DNA from: Clostridium lacusfryxellense
Lineage (GTDB): Bacteria; Bacillota; Clostridia; Clostridiales; Clostridiaceae
NCBI RefSeq assembly: GCF_018861735.1
Contig: NZ_JAHLEB010000042.1
Coordinates: 1 to 45,878, forward strand
Length of the DNA: 45,878 nt
Direction: 5' to 3'
The notes beneath the pieces are model-generated. The model had not been told where the DNA came from. It searched no databases and saw nothing but the letters and a program-made list of their open reading frames with translations. Within the stretch, counting starts at the first letter, position 1. Each line of letters begins with the position of its first letter. Both the position numbers and the translations under genes were made by a program. Below are positions 16,653-26,383 of the stretch, piece after piece.

Positions 16653-16690
16653 AATATAAGTCCCAAGTACTATCCCTTGAGACTTATATT
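16653..16690. terminator. Hairpin between DUF11 and clostripain genes
   Basis: AATATAAGTC-CAAG and CTTG-GACTTATATT pair over 14 of 15 positions around an 8-base loop. It lies 31 bases beyond the DUF11 stop and could terminate that transcript or stabilise its 3' end; the following minus-strand sequence is AT-rich without a clean T-run. Confidence 0.55.
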
Positions 16691-16720
16691 CTAATTTCTA
16701 TTTTTTATCCAAGTAATGTT

Positions 16721-19700
16721 TTAAAAGCCTTTTTTAAATGCATCGTTGTTATTAAATGTCTCTATAATTATATCCTCGTTCATTAAATTCGATAAACTTA
16801 GACCCCTTACTCCTGCTTGAATTAAAATATTAACTATATTCGAGTTTTCAGGGGGATAAATAAATGTCAAATTTACATTTGAATACGAATTAGTTGTGCC
16901 AGTATTGAATAAATTTGCCCCAGGGGATGATCCTGGTTTAATACGAACTCTAAAAAGAAGTTGCAATGAATTTCCTACTGGCAAAAATGGAATGTTCCAT
17001 TTTACTAAATTATTAACTACATCATAACTAGCTGTTGTTCCCATCGGTGCAACTATACTTCCACCTATAAAAGTTGTACCTGAATCTAATCCCCCAAGTT
17101 GATCAACTATTTGGATTATATAAGCATCCGCACTGCCACCGTTATTTGCAATTAATCTATATTCGATAACATCATTTGAAATAGCATTTGTGAAGTTTAC
17201 AAATGTTGCTTCTCCGTTTGATACATTTCTGACTCCTTTTGAAAGAAGAACATGAGGATTTCTTACAAAAACATCTACGATACCATTTTCTTGCATAGGA
17301 TCTGCATTAGGCGATGAATTATAATTTACCGTACCGATATTGGTTTGTATTTCTGTATATGGTGGTATAGAAACTGAACTATCAATATTAGCTCTAAATG
17401 AATATACAAGAGTTACTACGCCTCCTGTAGCATCAACACTCGGGATAGTGGGCCACGTAATGATCTGTCCTATAACTGAGGCAGGCAAAGGAGAAGCATT
17501 ATTGTCGTATGATTGCCCTGTGGGAAGAACATCACTTACCACTACATTATAGGCTATAAGACCTTCTGGAACTGTAAAAGATATTGTGTAATTAACTTTA
17601 TCTCCTACGACCCTATCATTAAAATCTACAACTTTGGTAAGAGGAGCACCGCTACTTGCTAATGTTACATCTGCATCACGTTCCAAATCAGGATATTGAT
17701 AATTATCCCCAATAGGATCAAATGGTTGTGAGAATGGAGAGGTTGTATGTGCTTGATTTGTTAAGTTAAGTCCTGGTCCTATTCCTGCGTCTACAGTCAC
17801 GGAATAAGTCACAGTTATCTCATCATCAGGTTTTAATCTCGTAATATGCATGGTAATTTGATTTAACGGGGTAAATACTGGTGGAATAAATACTGGTGTA
17901 CCTCCTGTGGCTGTAGCAAGAAGAGTCCCTGGTGTGAATGTTAAGAAATTGGGTATTACGTCAGAAAAATCTAGGTCAAAAGCATCAACTACAGTACCAT
18001 CGATGTTTTGAGGATTTTTTATTACCGCCGTATAGGTATAGCTCTGACCAGAAAGTATCGCATTTGGAGTAGGTCCTAAAACTGTCTTTGTTAAAATCAT
18101 ATTAGGTTCCCCAAAGTCGACAGGTACTTGATCTCTTGCACTAAATACTATTTCATTTGTATTTTTTATTGATAATTTTGATAGATTATTATCTATTCCT
18201 ACAAAATTTACATTTGCCATTGGTACTCTAAAAATAACATTCCAGAAAGTCTGACCAGGAACAAATGGCGCCAAGAACCACTCTACTCCATCATTTCCAG
18301 TAGGTAATGGACCTGTTGTAGGCAAAAATGGATTGTATATGATATTTGTTATACCTGACGCTAATAAGGCTAAAGGAAAAAAATCATCTATAAAAACATC
18401 CTTTTGATCAGCAGAAAAATTAGCAACATAGGTTATAGAAAATTCAGCAAAATCACCTGGTGCAACTGCAGTTATACCAACTGGTTTTAATGTACCATCT
18501 TTATAATAAATGTTTAGCAACTGTTTTGTGATAATTGGTATAAATATTGGCCCTGTACTTAATGAATTGTCAGGAGTTGGCGTACTAAAATTATCATTAA
18601 TACCATCAATATTAACGACATTGTTTATTATGTCTCCTGCTACTACTGGCCTATTTACTGGTGGAGCTGTGTAGAATGCATCTACTACTGTGGAAAAAGT
18701 TATACTACTTGAAGTCGAACTTAAAAGTGCACCCAGATCCCAAATTACAGTTGTTTCCCCTGTGAGTGGATTTTTTATTGATACCGAAGTTGGTGGAGGT
18801 GCCCCTACAACAAATGTTTGACCATCGCTAATTATATCTGTAACCACTACACTATTTAAACTATCATATTGATTAACTTTATATGCTAGCGTATAGTTAA
18901 TGTTTATTCCTACATCAGCTGACGTAGGATTTTGGCTTTTATCTATTGTTAAATCCATAGCTAAAGTTGTTCCTGTTGAAACAAGTGGTCTTGATGCACC
19001 AGTCATAGTTACAACATTGTTCATAGGCGTTTGATGAAGTATACGGCTTCCTGAATTTTCGATACCTCCAACCGTATAATTATTCCAAAAGGCCACATCG
19101 TAGTTTACTATATCAACTGCTCCTGCACTTAAAGTGATATTATTCCAAGTTATACTTACGAAATCCTGTCCACCTGGAGTAGGAGTCACAACAACAGGAT
19201 TTGGGGCAATTAATTGTATTGAATCAGGTCCAACAGCGGTTATGGGACCAATAACCCGAATTCCATTATCCATGATATCAATAATGTTTACAAGAGATGG
19301 CTGCCTCGTATTATTATCTATATTAATCATATGTGCAAAGGGCCATTGAGGACCTACTCCTAAAGGTATCCCTGCACCTTTTGGATATTTACCTGGAACC
19401 GCCTTACTAACTAAATAACGTACTGGAATTACACTTGTAGAATCAGTTTTAGTATATTGAATATTACCTGGTTCACCAAAACCTCTTGGTTTTGTATCAA
19501 CAGTAGCACTTAAAGTAACTGGAGTAAGAGGAATATCAAATGGAACATCCAGATTAGGAAGTGCTCTAAACTTTTCATCTGCTTTCAAAGTAACTGGGAA
19601 TGTGTACCCTGTTTGATTGGGTGCAAGATCAGTTATACTTACCCAAGTAAGAGTTATAGTGCTATCAAGATTAAGCACCTGACTTGTGGGAGGAACACCT

Positions 19701-19873
19701 GAACTATCAAAAGATACTCCATCAGGTATAGTCATTGTTAGTGTTAAATTATATCCCGAGTCACCAGGATTATTGTTTGATGCTGTAACAGTTACTGTGC
19801 CAGTTTTTCCAAGGACAATATTAACAGGTTGAGGACTTATATTTACTATAAATAAATTTGGATCGAATGCCAT
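16721..19873 (-). CDS. Giant DUF11-repeat protein (1050 aa), putative spore/surface structural protein
   Basis: At least five Ig-like DUF11 modules are visible, starting near residues 10, 305, 595, 755 and 890; typical phrases are VVVTDIISDGQTF, AFDLDFSDVIPNFLTF and VVVSDVLPTGQSY, each after an LTKxV-like strand. Such modules build surface stalks, and some form Lys-Asn isopeptide bonds. The protein has no signal peptide, no LPxTG motif, no C-terminal membrane anchor and no cysteine, unlike classical DUF11 surface proteins; this fits assembly on a spore from the mother cell. AAAGGAG precedes the ATG and a good SigK-like promoter lies 110 bases upstream. First gene of the putative surface cluster. 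Confidence 0.8.
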   Translation of the reverse strand: MAFDPNLFIVNISPQPVNIVLGKTGTVTVTASNNNPGDSGYNLTLTMTIPDGVSFDSSGVPPTSQVLNLDSTITLTWVSITDLAPNQTGYTFPVTLKADEKFRALPNLDVPFDIPLTPVTLSATVDTKPRGFGEPGNIQYTKTDSTSVIPVRYLVSKAVPGKYPKGAGIPLGVGPQWPFAHMINIDNNTRQPSLVNIIDIMDNGIRVIGPITAVGPDSIQLIAPNPVVVTPTPGGQDFVSITWNNITLSAGAVDIVNYDVAFWNNYTVGGIENSGSRILHQTPMNNVVTMTGASRPLVSTGTTLAMDLTIDKSQNPTSADVGININYTLAYKVNQYDSLNSVVVTDIISDGQTFVVGAPPPTSVSIKNPLTGETTVIWDLGALLSSTSSSITFSTVVDAFYTAPPVNRPVVAGDIINNVVNIDGINDNFSTPTPDNSLSTGPIFIPIITKQLLNIYYKDGTLKPVGITAVAPGDFAEFSITYVANFSADQKDVFIDDFFPLALLASGITNIIYNPFLPTTGPLPTGNDGVEWFLAPFVPGQTFWNVIFRVPMANVNFVGIDNNLSKLSIKNTNEIVFSARDQVPVDFGEPNMILTKTVLGPTPNAILSGQSYTYTAVIKNPQNIDGTVVDAFDLDFSDVIPNFLTFTPGTLLATATGGTPVFIPPVFTPLNQITMHITRLKPDDEITVTYSVTVDAGIGPGLNLTNQAHTTSPFSQPFDPIGDNYQYPDLERDADVTLASSGAPLTKVVDFNDRVVGDKVNYTISFTVPEGLIAYNVVVSDVLPTGQSYDNNASPLPASVIGQIITWPTIPSVDATGGVVTLVYSFRANIDSSVSIPPYTEIQTNIGTVNYNSSPNADPMQENGIVDVFVRNPHVLLSKGVRNVSNGEATFVNFTNAISNDVIEYRLIANNGGSADAYIIQIVDQLGGLDSGTTFIGGSIVAPMGTTASYDVVNNLVKWNIPFLPVGNSLQLLFRVRIKPGSSPGANLFNTGTTNSYSNVNLTFIYPPENSNIVNILIQAGVRGLSLSNLMNEDIIIETFNNNDAFKKGF

Positions 19874-19983
19874 ATTCTTCTCCTTTTATACAATAATTTT
19901 AAATAGATAATCAATTATTAATTACAATTGTAATCATATAATATTTTTATTTTTTATTACAGAACTATATTTTGTTGTCGCTA

Positions 19984-20010
19984 TATATTATGGAATTTAC
20001 AAATAAAAGT
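19984..20010 (-). promoter_or_regulatory. SigK-like promoter of DUF11 gene
   Basis: On the minus strand AC (20010-20009), 16 bases, CATAATATA (19992-19984): a full match to AC-N16/17-CATAnnnTA. The block AACTTTTATTTGTAA is shared, with two differences, with the promoter of the repeat-protein gene. Confidence 0.5.
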
Positions 20011-21105
20011 TACAATTCGTCAATTTCATATGTTAATAAATTGGATCAATATCCACGGTATTTTCAACAATAGTTATACTAAACTGTACGCAAAATGGTG
20101 TAAATATTCTCAACTACATATTTTAAGATTAATACCTACATTCAAACGCTTATAAATAAGCTGAAGATTAATAATCCAGAAAGTGTTTAAGGTGTAGTCA
20201 AAAACAAATGCTTTTGTGCACACTTAATTATTCACATATCTCACGTCATCTTATACTTACCGAAACTACAGTGCATTAGTTCCTTAAATCTCTTAACGCA
20301 TTAATACTATTTAACAGAAAGTATATCAATACTTTAAAATGGTACCTAACCTAATTACAGGAACCACAAATAAAATTGATTAATATAATGGTTTTTCTAA
20401 AGTTTTCTTATTTGGTGATGAGTATTGTAACTCCCAACCTATTAAATTCGTTTTTTCTCAACTCTTACTATTTATAGAAGTTATTCTATAAATATACTAA
20501 AAACCCTTTAAGATATTATAAATCATCATAAAACATTTGAGTTTTTGTTAATAAAGTTTCAAAATAATATATTGAAACTACTAAATTCAGAAAGTTAACG
20601 ATATAGTTTTAATTTTCTGCCTCGCACTTCCGAACTTCTGTAACTAATTTTTTAATCTACACACAAAAAAAACCAGTTTTAGTTCACTGAGATTTTAAGT
20701 GCTTAATGCTATGTTTGTCTTTAAATCATATTTATTATTCTAAGACTTTGAAAACTCATACAACTTATTTACACCTTCTGTTTGATTATAATTTTGCCTA
20801 AATATATTTCAATTAAAAAACTTATCCACTAAATAATTTATTACTTTTAAAAAAACCTACGTTATACACTTGTAACTCCATTTTTGTTAATAACTTATTA
20901 AATATTTCATCAAACTCCTTTAATTTAATCTTCATATGTTTTTTAATTAAAGCTTTTTATCTGATACCATACAACATATTGATTTCAAATACAAGTCGTT
21001 TAATTTCTACTGATGCAGCTGTACTCCAATTAATGTCTTCTATTAAGTATTTTTCAATATCTTTAGTATCAATTTAAAATAGTTTGTTAGCTAAATATAA
21101 TTATT
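20011..21105. other. 1.1-kb gene-free region with decayed coding pieces
   Basis: No intact gene. On the minus strand a piece at about 20950-21075 reads DIEKYLIEDINWSTAASVEI then LVFEINMLYGIR and stops; next to it (20855-20937) an ATG frame reads MKIKLKEFDEIFNKLLTKME. Both look like real protein text, possibly from small immunity-like proteins, but are too short to assign. The stretch also holds a palindrome and a second motif shared with the LysE leader (see 20469-20494 and 20674-20700). Confidence 0.4.
20469..20494. repeat. Dispersed 26-bp palindrome, copy 1
   Basis: Arms TATTTATAGAA and TTCTATAAATA flank GTTA. Copy 2 at 43050-43075 has TATATATAGAA/TTCTATATATA around the same GTTA, with matched changes in both arms. 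A second shared motif, CAGTTTTAGTTCACTGAGA, follows at 20674 and has its partner at 43143. Confidence 0.65.
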
Positions 21106-21109
21106 CTAC

Positions 21110-21148
21110 CAAAAAAAATAGAGCCAGCAGATAATTATCCGCCGACTC
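21110..21148 (-). terminator. Strong rho-independent terminator
   Basis: Immediately after the DUF2922 stop, a 28-base sequence (21121-21148) folds into a stem pairing throughout (with G-U pairs) around AATT and is followed on the minus strand by TATTTTTTTT. It ends the sigma/DUF1659/DUF2922 unit. Confidence 0.82.
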
Positions 21149-21157
21149 CATATTTTT

Positions 21158-21394
21158 CTAAGCTACATCAACTATACTAGTATCTGTAGTAACTATTTTA
21201 GCATCTTTCTTTCCAGTTAAGTTACCATTCGCTGATGCGAAAATATTGTTTGTAATAACTAAATCCATAAGAGCATTTACCTCAGCTTCCGTTACTACTG
21301 GTACTCCTGACTCATCAGCTTTAATGTCATCAACTGTTAGAGTGAAATACTTACCTTCTATTGATGTTAAAAATCTTAAAACTAAATTATGCAT
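21158..21394 (-). CDS. DUF2922 family protein
   Basis: 78 aa, usual size. LVLRFLTSIEGKYFTLTVDD at the start and EVNALMDLVITNNIF in the middle are hallmarks of DUF2922. The function of the family is unknown; it nearly always travels with DUF1659, here 56 bases upstream. AAGGGGG precedes the start and a strong terminator follows the stop. Confidence 0.85.
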   Translation of the reverse strand: MHNLVLRFLTSIEGKYFTLTVDDIKADESGVPVVTEAEVNALMDLVITNNIFASANGNLTGKKDAKIVTTDTSIVDVA

Positions 21395-21450
21395 AATACT
21401 TGTCCCCCTTTAAATTCTTTAATTTTAATTTTTAATTCTTAAGCTGCGAG

Positions 21451-21675
21451 CTATTCTGTAACTAGGCTGTATTGATCTTGTCTGTCAAGGCCGAATAATG
21501 GATAAGTTTTCATGTTAGAGATTGCTTGTCCTATTGCAAATATGTCATCGTCTGTTGCAGTAACTTTTAAGTTACCCATTGTTTTTGTTACAAATTTGTC
21601 TTTGCCATTCTCGTCAATACCTACCTTCATTGTAAGTTTTAATGCACTGGCTACCTTTGTGGATACAACTGCCAT
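21451..21675 (-). CDS. DUF1659 family protein
   Basis: 74 aa. The pattern LKLTMKVGIDENGKDKFVTK followed by the small helix DDIFAIGQAISNM is typical of DUF1659. Function unknown; partner of DUF2922. A clear AAAGGAG site precedes the start. It follows a sigma-factor gene by 82 bases and may belong to its regulon (inference). Confidence 0.85.
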   Translation of the reverse strand: MAVVSTKVASALKLTMKVGIDENGKDKFVTKTMGNLKVTATDDDIFAIGQAISNMKTYPLFGLDRQDQYSLVTE

Positions 21676-21757
21676 ATCAAATCACTCCTTTCAATTTGTG
21701 TTCACTGAATATATATGATGTCTAGATATTTTGTGCGGGGGATTTAAGTATATATAT

Positions 21758-22291
21758 CTACATAAGTACTTTTAATTTCCTAAGTGCTTTTTTCTTGATC
21801 CTTGCAAAATAATGGTAGCTTTTATTACTATCGCAAGCAATTTCCCCTAATGAATGTCCTAAAATATAAAACCTTTCTAGTATTGTGCGTTCAAATGGTT
21901 CAAGGGTTTCTAGAGAAAGATATAATTTCTTTACCTCCTCATGTGCAATGACCTCATCTTCTAAGGTGAATTCATAATTAGAAGCAGTATCAAAATCCAA
22001 CATATCATTATTTGGAACTTCTCGGAAATGTTTTATTTCTCCTTTTAAAAGGGCTTTATAGTTCATTCTTATAGAATTTATGCAATAGGCGTTGAAGCTG
22101 TTACTACCAAGCTTATACATTGCTACAGCTTTTAAAATGCTTAAATATCCATGCTGAATAAGGTCCTCCACGTCATAACCTGGAATGTGGTACCGTGAAG
22201 CCTCTTTATATACGAGATATTTGAATTTTTCTATTATTTCCTGAGAAGCTCCATCTTTGCTGGTTTTTGCTTTTTCAACTAGCTTTTCCAT
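21758..22291 (-). CDS. RNA polymerase sigma-70 family sigma factor
   Basis: 177 aa with region 2 (DLIQHGYLSILKAVAMY, including the core-binding helix) and region 4 (LEPFERTILERFYILGHSLG, then a recognition helix SNKSYHYFARIKKKAL). Regions 1 and 3 are missing or minimal, as in small sporulation-type or phage-type sigma factors. It precedes the DUF1659/DUF2922 pair on the same strand. No anti-sigma gene is adjacent. Target promoters are unknown. Confidence 0.82.
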   Translation of the reverse strand: MEKLVEKAKTSKDGASQEIIEKFKYLVYKEASRYHIPGYDVEDLIQHGYLSILKAVAMYKLGSNSFNAYCINSIRMNYKALLKGEIKHFREVPNNDMLDFDTASNYEFTLEDEVIAHEEVKKLYLSLETLEPFERTILERFYILGHSLGEIACDSNKSYHYFARIKKKALRKLKVLM

Positions 22292-22359
22292 AATAAAAAC
22301 ACCGCCTTATATAATTTATTTATAAGTTTTGATAAATAATATATTAAAGTAATTCACCT

Positions 22360-23484
22360 TTATAATTGACCTAATAGCCCTTTTTCTAAAAGATCAAAAT
22401 CATAAGTTCTTTGTTCATAATCACAGAAGCCACCAGGTTTAACGGTTTGGGTAGCTGTACTTTTCTTTTTACTTGACCACTGTTTTTGATATTCTAGAAC
22501 CTGCTGTGCTGTATTTATGCCGTTACTTATCCAGCTGTTTAGAATTTTAGATATATATTGCATGTTTTTCACATCAAAATTAACAGCCTCATCTATTGCC
22601 ATAAGGATAACCTTATTACTTACATGTTTTGTAAATTCTAATATTTTTTCGTATATCAAAGGCGTGATAGCATGTACATTTTCTTCAAATACTTTAATCA
22701 CACCTTTAATCCCATCACAATTACTAATAGCTGCAGATTTACTTAATACCCCTTTTTTACTTGTTACTACTTCTTCTTTATTTATTAGTTCTTGTTTTTT
22801 ATTTATTACTTTTTCTTTCTTACTTCTTATTCTATTACTACCTAGGACCTGGTAAGGCCCTTGTAAATCTCCAGTAAAAGGTGCGTAAAGCAGGTAATTC
22901 CTAGATAGCTCTAATACTTCTTCTTTTCCAGAATTATTATTTTCTTGGCTTTTTTCATTTTCTGATTTTATGTCGCACTCCTCATTATCGCTATTTAATA
23001 TAACATCTACAGGTAGCTCGTCCACTTTTATTAAAGAATCTACATCATCATTTTTATCGTTCTCATCTATAATAATGCCCTCAAATATTTTATCAACATC
23101 TAATTTAGTAACTATACATTTATCATATAAGATTTCAAGGAATTCTTTATATTTTACTCGTAGTAATTCTCTATTAACGCATATTTTTGCATTGATGTTA
23201 TTGGGTACATTGTATTTCATCCAATTGAGTATCATGATCTCCTTTGTATCCGTGGAGTATAAAATTTTATTATACTCTTTGAATTTATTAAGTAACTTCT
23301 CAATAACTTCATTGCTAAGACCTGTTTCTAACTCTATAAACTTTTTGGATATTTCATAAATACCACTTTGTGTTGTTTTAGTATTTGTTAAAAGATATAA
23401 GTAGAAAAATTTTTCCTCGTGTGGTAATTCGAGCACAAAGCTATCGCTCCAGAATTCTGTATAAAGCTGTCTGTATTTTGCCAT
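22360..23484 (-). CDS. DnaD-domain replication protein (phage replisome organiser-like)
   Basis: 374 aa. The N-terminus MAKYRQLYTEFWSD with EEKFFYLYLLTN is the winged-helix domain of phage replisome organisers and DnaD-like proteins; after a charged low-complexity linker (about 150-235) the C-terminus has the DnaD domain with YISKILNSWISNGINTAQQV, matching its YIxxILxxW signature. It would load helicase at a phage or plasmid origin. GGGAGG precedes the start. Divergent from the XRE/ImmA pair; probably prophage or ICE-derived, though no origin is recognised nearby. Confidence 0.8.
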   Translation of the reverse strand: MAKYRQLYTEFWSDSFVLELPHEEKFFYLYLLTNTKTTQSGIYEISKKFIELETGLSNEVIEKLLNKFKEYNKILYSTDTKEIMILNWMKYNVPNNINAKICVNRELLRVKYKEFLEILYDKCIVTKLDVDKIFEGIIIDENDKNDDVDSLIKVDELPVDVILNSDNEECDIKSENEKSQENNNSGKEEVLELSRNYLLYAPFTGDLQGPYQVLGSNRIRSKKEKVINKKQELINKEEVVTSKKGVLSKSAAISNCDGIKGVIKVFEENVHAITPLIYEKILEFTKHVSNKVILMAIDEAVNFDVKNMQYISKILNSWISNGINTAQQVLEYQKQWSSKKKSTATQTVKPGGFCDYEQRTYDFDLLEKGLLGQL

Positions 23485-23550
23485 TATTATTCCTCCCTTA
23501 GCATTTAGTATTATTTTAGTGAAGGGTATTATTTCAAATATTTAATTCGG

Positions 23551-23694
23551 TGTCGCATATTTAAGACTTATTTTATATGTTTTGTAATTTTGTAGCATAT
23601 TTGGTATAATATTATTATATAATCGCCTGTATGTTATTGTCAACCTAAATATGATACTTATTTTACCTATTTTTAAAATATTTGTTGCATAATT
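23551..23694. promoter_or_regulatory. Three direct repeats in the divergent control region
   Basis: TGTCGCATATTT (23551), TGTAGCATATTT (23591) and TGTTGCATAATT (23683) recur in the same orientation; the last overlaps the -35 of the regulator promoter, and GGTATAATATTA follows the second and third. Likely operators for the XRE repressor, controlling both it and the DnaD-like gene. Confidence 0.5.
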
Positions 23695-23712
23695 AAAATT
23701 ATATGGTATAAT
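23685..23712 (+). promoter_or_regulatory. Promoter of XRE regulator
   Basis: TTGCAT (23685-23690), 16 bases, TATAAT (23707-23712): a good housekeeping promoter 24 bases upstream of the start. Confidence 0.6.
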
Positions 23713-23736
23713 ATTACTCAAGAGGGAGGCTTTTAT

Positions 23737-24156
23737 ATGAAAAAAATAGAAACTAATGAAATAATAAAAAGAATTAAAGAGAGAAGGATTAGACTAAATT
23801 TATCTTACCAAGACTTAGCAGATAAAACAGGTATAAGTAAATCAACACTGCAGCGTTATGAAACCGGGTTTATTAAAAATTTACCCATAGATAAACTAGA
23901 AATATTGGCTTTTGCTTTAAATGCTTCACCTAGCTATTTAATGGGTTGGGAAAAAGAATCTGGTACTTCATCTTTAGAATTCAAAACTATAAAAAATCCC
24001 GAGGATGCTATTACGTTTATACTAAAACAACCAACATTAATGGCTTATGGTGGTTATGATATAAACAAAATGACAAATGATGAGATAGTTGATTTTGCAA
24101 ACGAACTCTTAAGACAATTAGAGTTACTAAGCTATAAGTATAAATATAAGAAATAA
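23737..24156 (+). CDS. XRE-family transcriptional regulator
   Basis: 139 aa. The N-terminal helix-turn-helix is clear: KERRIRLNLSYQDLADKTGI, then SKSTLQRYETGFIKNLPIDK and ASPSYLMGWE. The C-terminal segment with PEDAITFILKQP and NDEIVDFANELLRQLE is typical of phage and ICE repressors. GAGGGAGG precedes the ATG. The next gene is an ImmA-type protease that could inactivate it after DNA damage, as in ICEBs1 (family knowledge). Confidence 0.87.
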   Translation: MKKIETNEIIKRIKERRIRLNLSYQDLADKTGISKSTLQRYETGFIKNLPIDKLEILAFALNASPSYLMGWEKESGTSSLEFKTIKNPEDAITFILKQPTLMAYGGYDINKMTNDEIVDFANELLRQLELLSYKYKYKK

Positions 24157-24180
24157 ACACCACTAAGGGGGATGTGCCAA

Positions 24181-24603
24181 TTGACGGGAAATGAGATTGT
24201 TGAGATTGCTATTAAACTTAAAATAAAGTATAAGTCAACTGATCCGTTTAAAATAGCAGCAATGTTAAAAATTGATTGTAATTTTGTTTCTTTTAGTAAA
24301 CATGTGGTACAAGCCTATATACTAAGACCTCATGAAAATCTAGAACCTTTTATATTTATAAACTCTAACTTTGATAAAAAATCACAACAGATTTTTTGTG
24401 CACACGAATTAGGGCATGCTATTTTACATAACAATCCCTGCAATCATTTTGATGGAAATCCCCTATCAAATTCAACTGAGCATGAGGCTAATCTATTTGC
24501 TATAGCTTTGCTATTTAATCCTCAATTATTTAATACCGATATAGAAGAAATGAATAACTATACACTGAAAGCTATCTTAGATCATAATGTTAGTTATACT
24601 TAA
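24181..24603 (+). CDS. ImmA/IrrE-type metallopeptidase, probably C-terminally truncated
   Basis: Zinc protease with H75-E76-L-G-H79 and the downstream EHEANLFAIALL helix giving the third ligand. The start is TTG at 24181, about 9 bases after AAGGGGG; an ATG at 24172 abuts that site and is less likely. It normally cleaves the neighbouring repressor. The reading frame ends in NVSYT inside a palindrome (24595-24614), and the next 100 bases resemble an unrelated aminotransferase, so the native tail may have been replaced. 140 aa is at the short end for the family. Confidence 0.75.
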   Translation: MTGNEIVEIAIKLKIKYKSTDPFKIAAMLKIDCNFVSFSKHVVQAYILRPHENLEPFIFINSNFDKKSQQIFCAHELGHAILHNNPCNHFDGNPLSNSTEHEANLFAIALLFNPQLFNTDIEEMNNYTLKAILDHNVSYT

Positions 24604-24614
24604 AATTAAGTATA
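24595..24614. repeat. Palindrome at ImmA 3' end
   Basis: TATACTTA and TAAGTATA flank AAAT. The same half-sites, in the opposite order, make up the two elements bordering the glycosyltransferase gene (663-686 and 1931-1954). Here too the gene's stop codon lies in the repeat. Confidence 0.4.
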
Positions 24615-24615
24615 G

Positions 24616-24711
24616 TGTAAACCTTGGCTTGATGAATTAAATATCTATGTAAAAGAAAACTATGAACTCTTTGAATCCTATATAGAAAAGAATACTTTAT
24701 CTCATAGATAA
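24616..24711 (+). pseudogene. MalY/PatB-like aminotransferase fragment
   Basis: A frame without start reads KPWLDELNIYVKENYELFES then YIEKNTLSHR and stop. WLDEL-x2-Y-x3-N is characteristic of PLP-dependent cystathionine beta-lyases of the MalY/PatB type. Only about 30 codons remain. Confidence 0.5.
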
Positions 24712-24716
24712 TCCAC

Positions 24717-24758
24717 CTGAAAATAAGCATCAGCAGCTATTCAATAGCCACTAATGCT
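24717..24758 (-). terminator. Terminator of the 24830-25228 gene
   Basis: AGCAT/ATGCT and GCTATT/AATAGC pair around a short loop; on the minus strand the stem is followed by TTATTTT. Confidence 0.6.
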
Positions 24759-24829
24759 CATTCAAATTTTTTAGCTTCTCTGGAAAATTTTATACTCCTA
24801 AGGTATTTGTGAAGGATTGCCTAAGATTG

Positions 24830-25228
24830 CTATTTTTTAGATTCGTTAACATAGACCGCTGTAGCTAATCCTTGTGCAGGATTAGACTCTTTTATTTCTC
24901 CCTCAATAAAAATCTCTACATGATTGTGAACTGCAAATTTACGGCTTACATTACGATAAGGAATTGATGTTCCTTCTTTAATATCTTCGAAAAAATTAGT
25001 TTTATCATCAATACTTACCAAAATCTTACCTTTTACATTATCCGCAATAGAGTCTACTAAAATTACTGCGCCATCTTCCTTTACTTCTAGAACCTCCCCA
25101 ATAACCGTTGGAGCCATTAACTTAGCGTTTATTACTGGTGGGGTTTCTTTTACCTCTTTATTTTGGCATGCAACAAGAAGTACAACCGTCAATATAGTAA
25201 TCATAGAATAAATAATAATATTTTTCAT
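24830..25228 (-). CDS. Small lipoprotein, possibly DUF3221-like
   Basis: 132 aa with a lipoprotein signal: MKNIIIYSMI, a hydrophobic core and LLVAC with the lipidated Cys at 21. The mature part is a small beta-rich domain (VIGEVLEVKEDGAVILVDS, GTSIPYRNVSRKFAVHNHVE), resembling the OB-like fold of YobA/DUF3221 lipoproteins. Exposed on the outer face of the membrane. AAGGGGCGATAAA precedes the start. Function unknown. Confidence 0.7.
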   Translation of the reverse strand: MKNIIIYSMITILTVVLLVACQNKEVKETPPVINAKLMAPTVIGEVLEVKEDGAVILVDSIADNVKGKILVSIDDKTNFFEDIKEGTSIPYRNVSRKFAVHNHVEIFIEGEIKESNPAQGLATAVYVNESKK

Positions 25229-25356
25229 TTTATCGCCCCTTATTTTTTATATGTTATAACTCTACATTCATTAGACGATATACTACCTAAAAAAGTTTTA
25301 TATTTATTAAGATATTTATTTAGGGACTCAAAAATCCAATGTTCCATGTCATCCAC

Positions 25357-26383
<1,027 letters not shown>

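Noticed and set aside
21158-24603. A complete prophage
   Set aside because: Only DnaD-like, XRE and ImmA genes are phage-like; no integrase, terminase, structural or lysis genes are visible.
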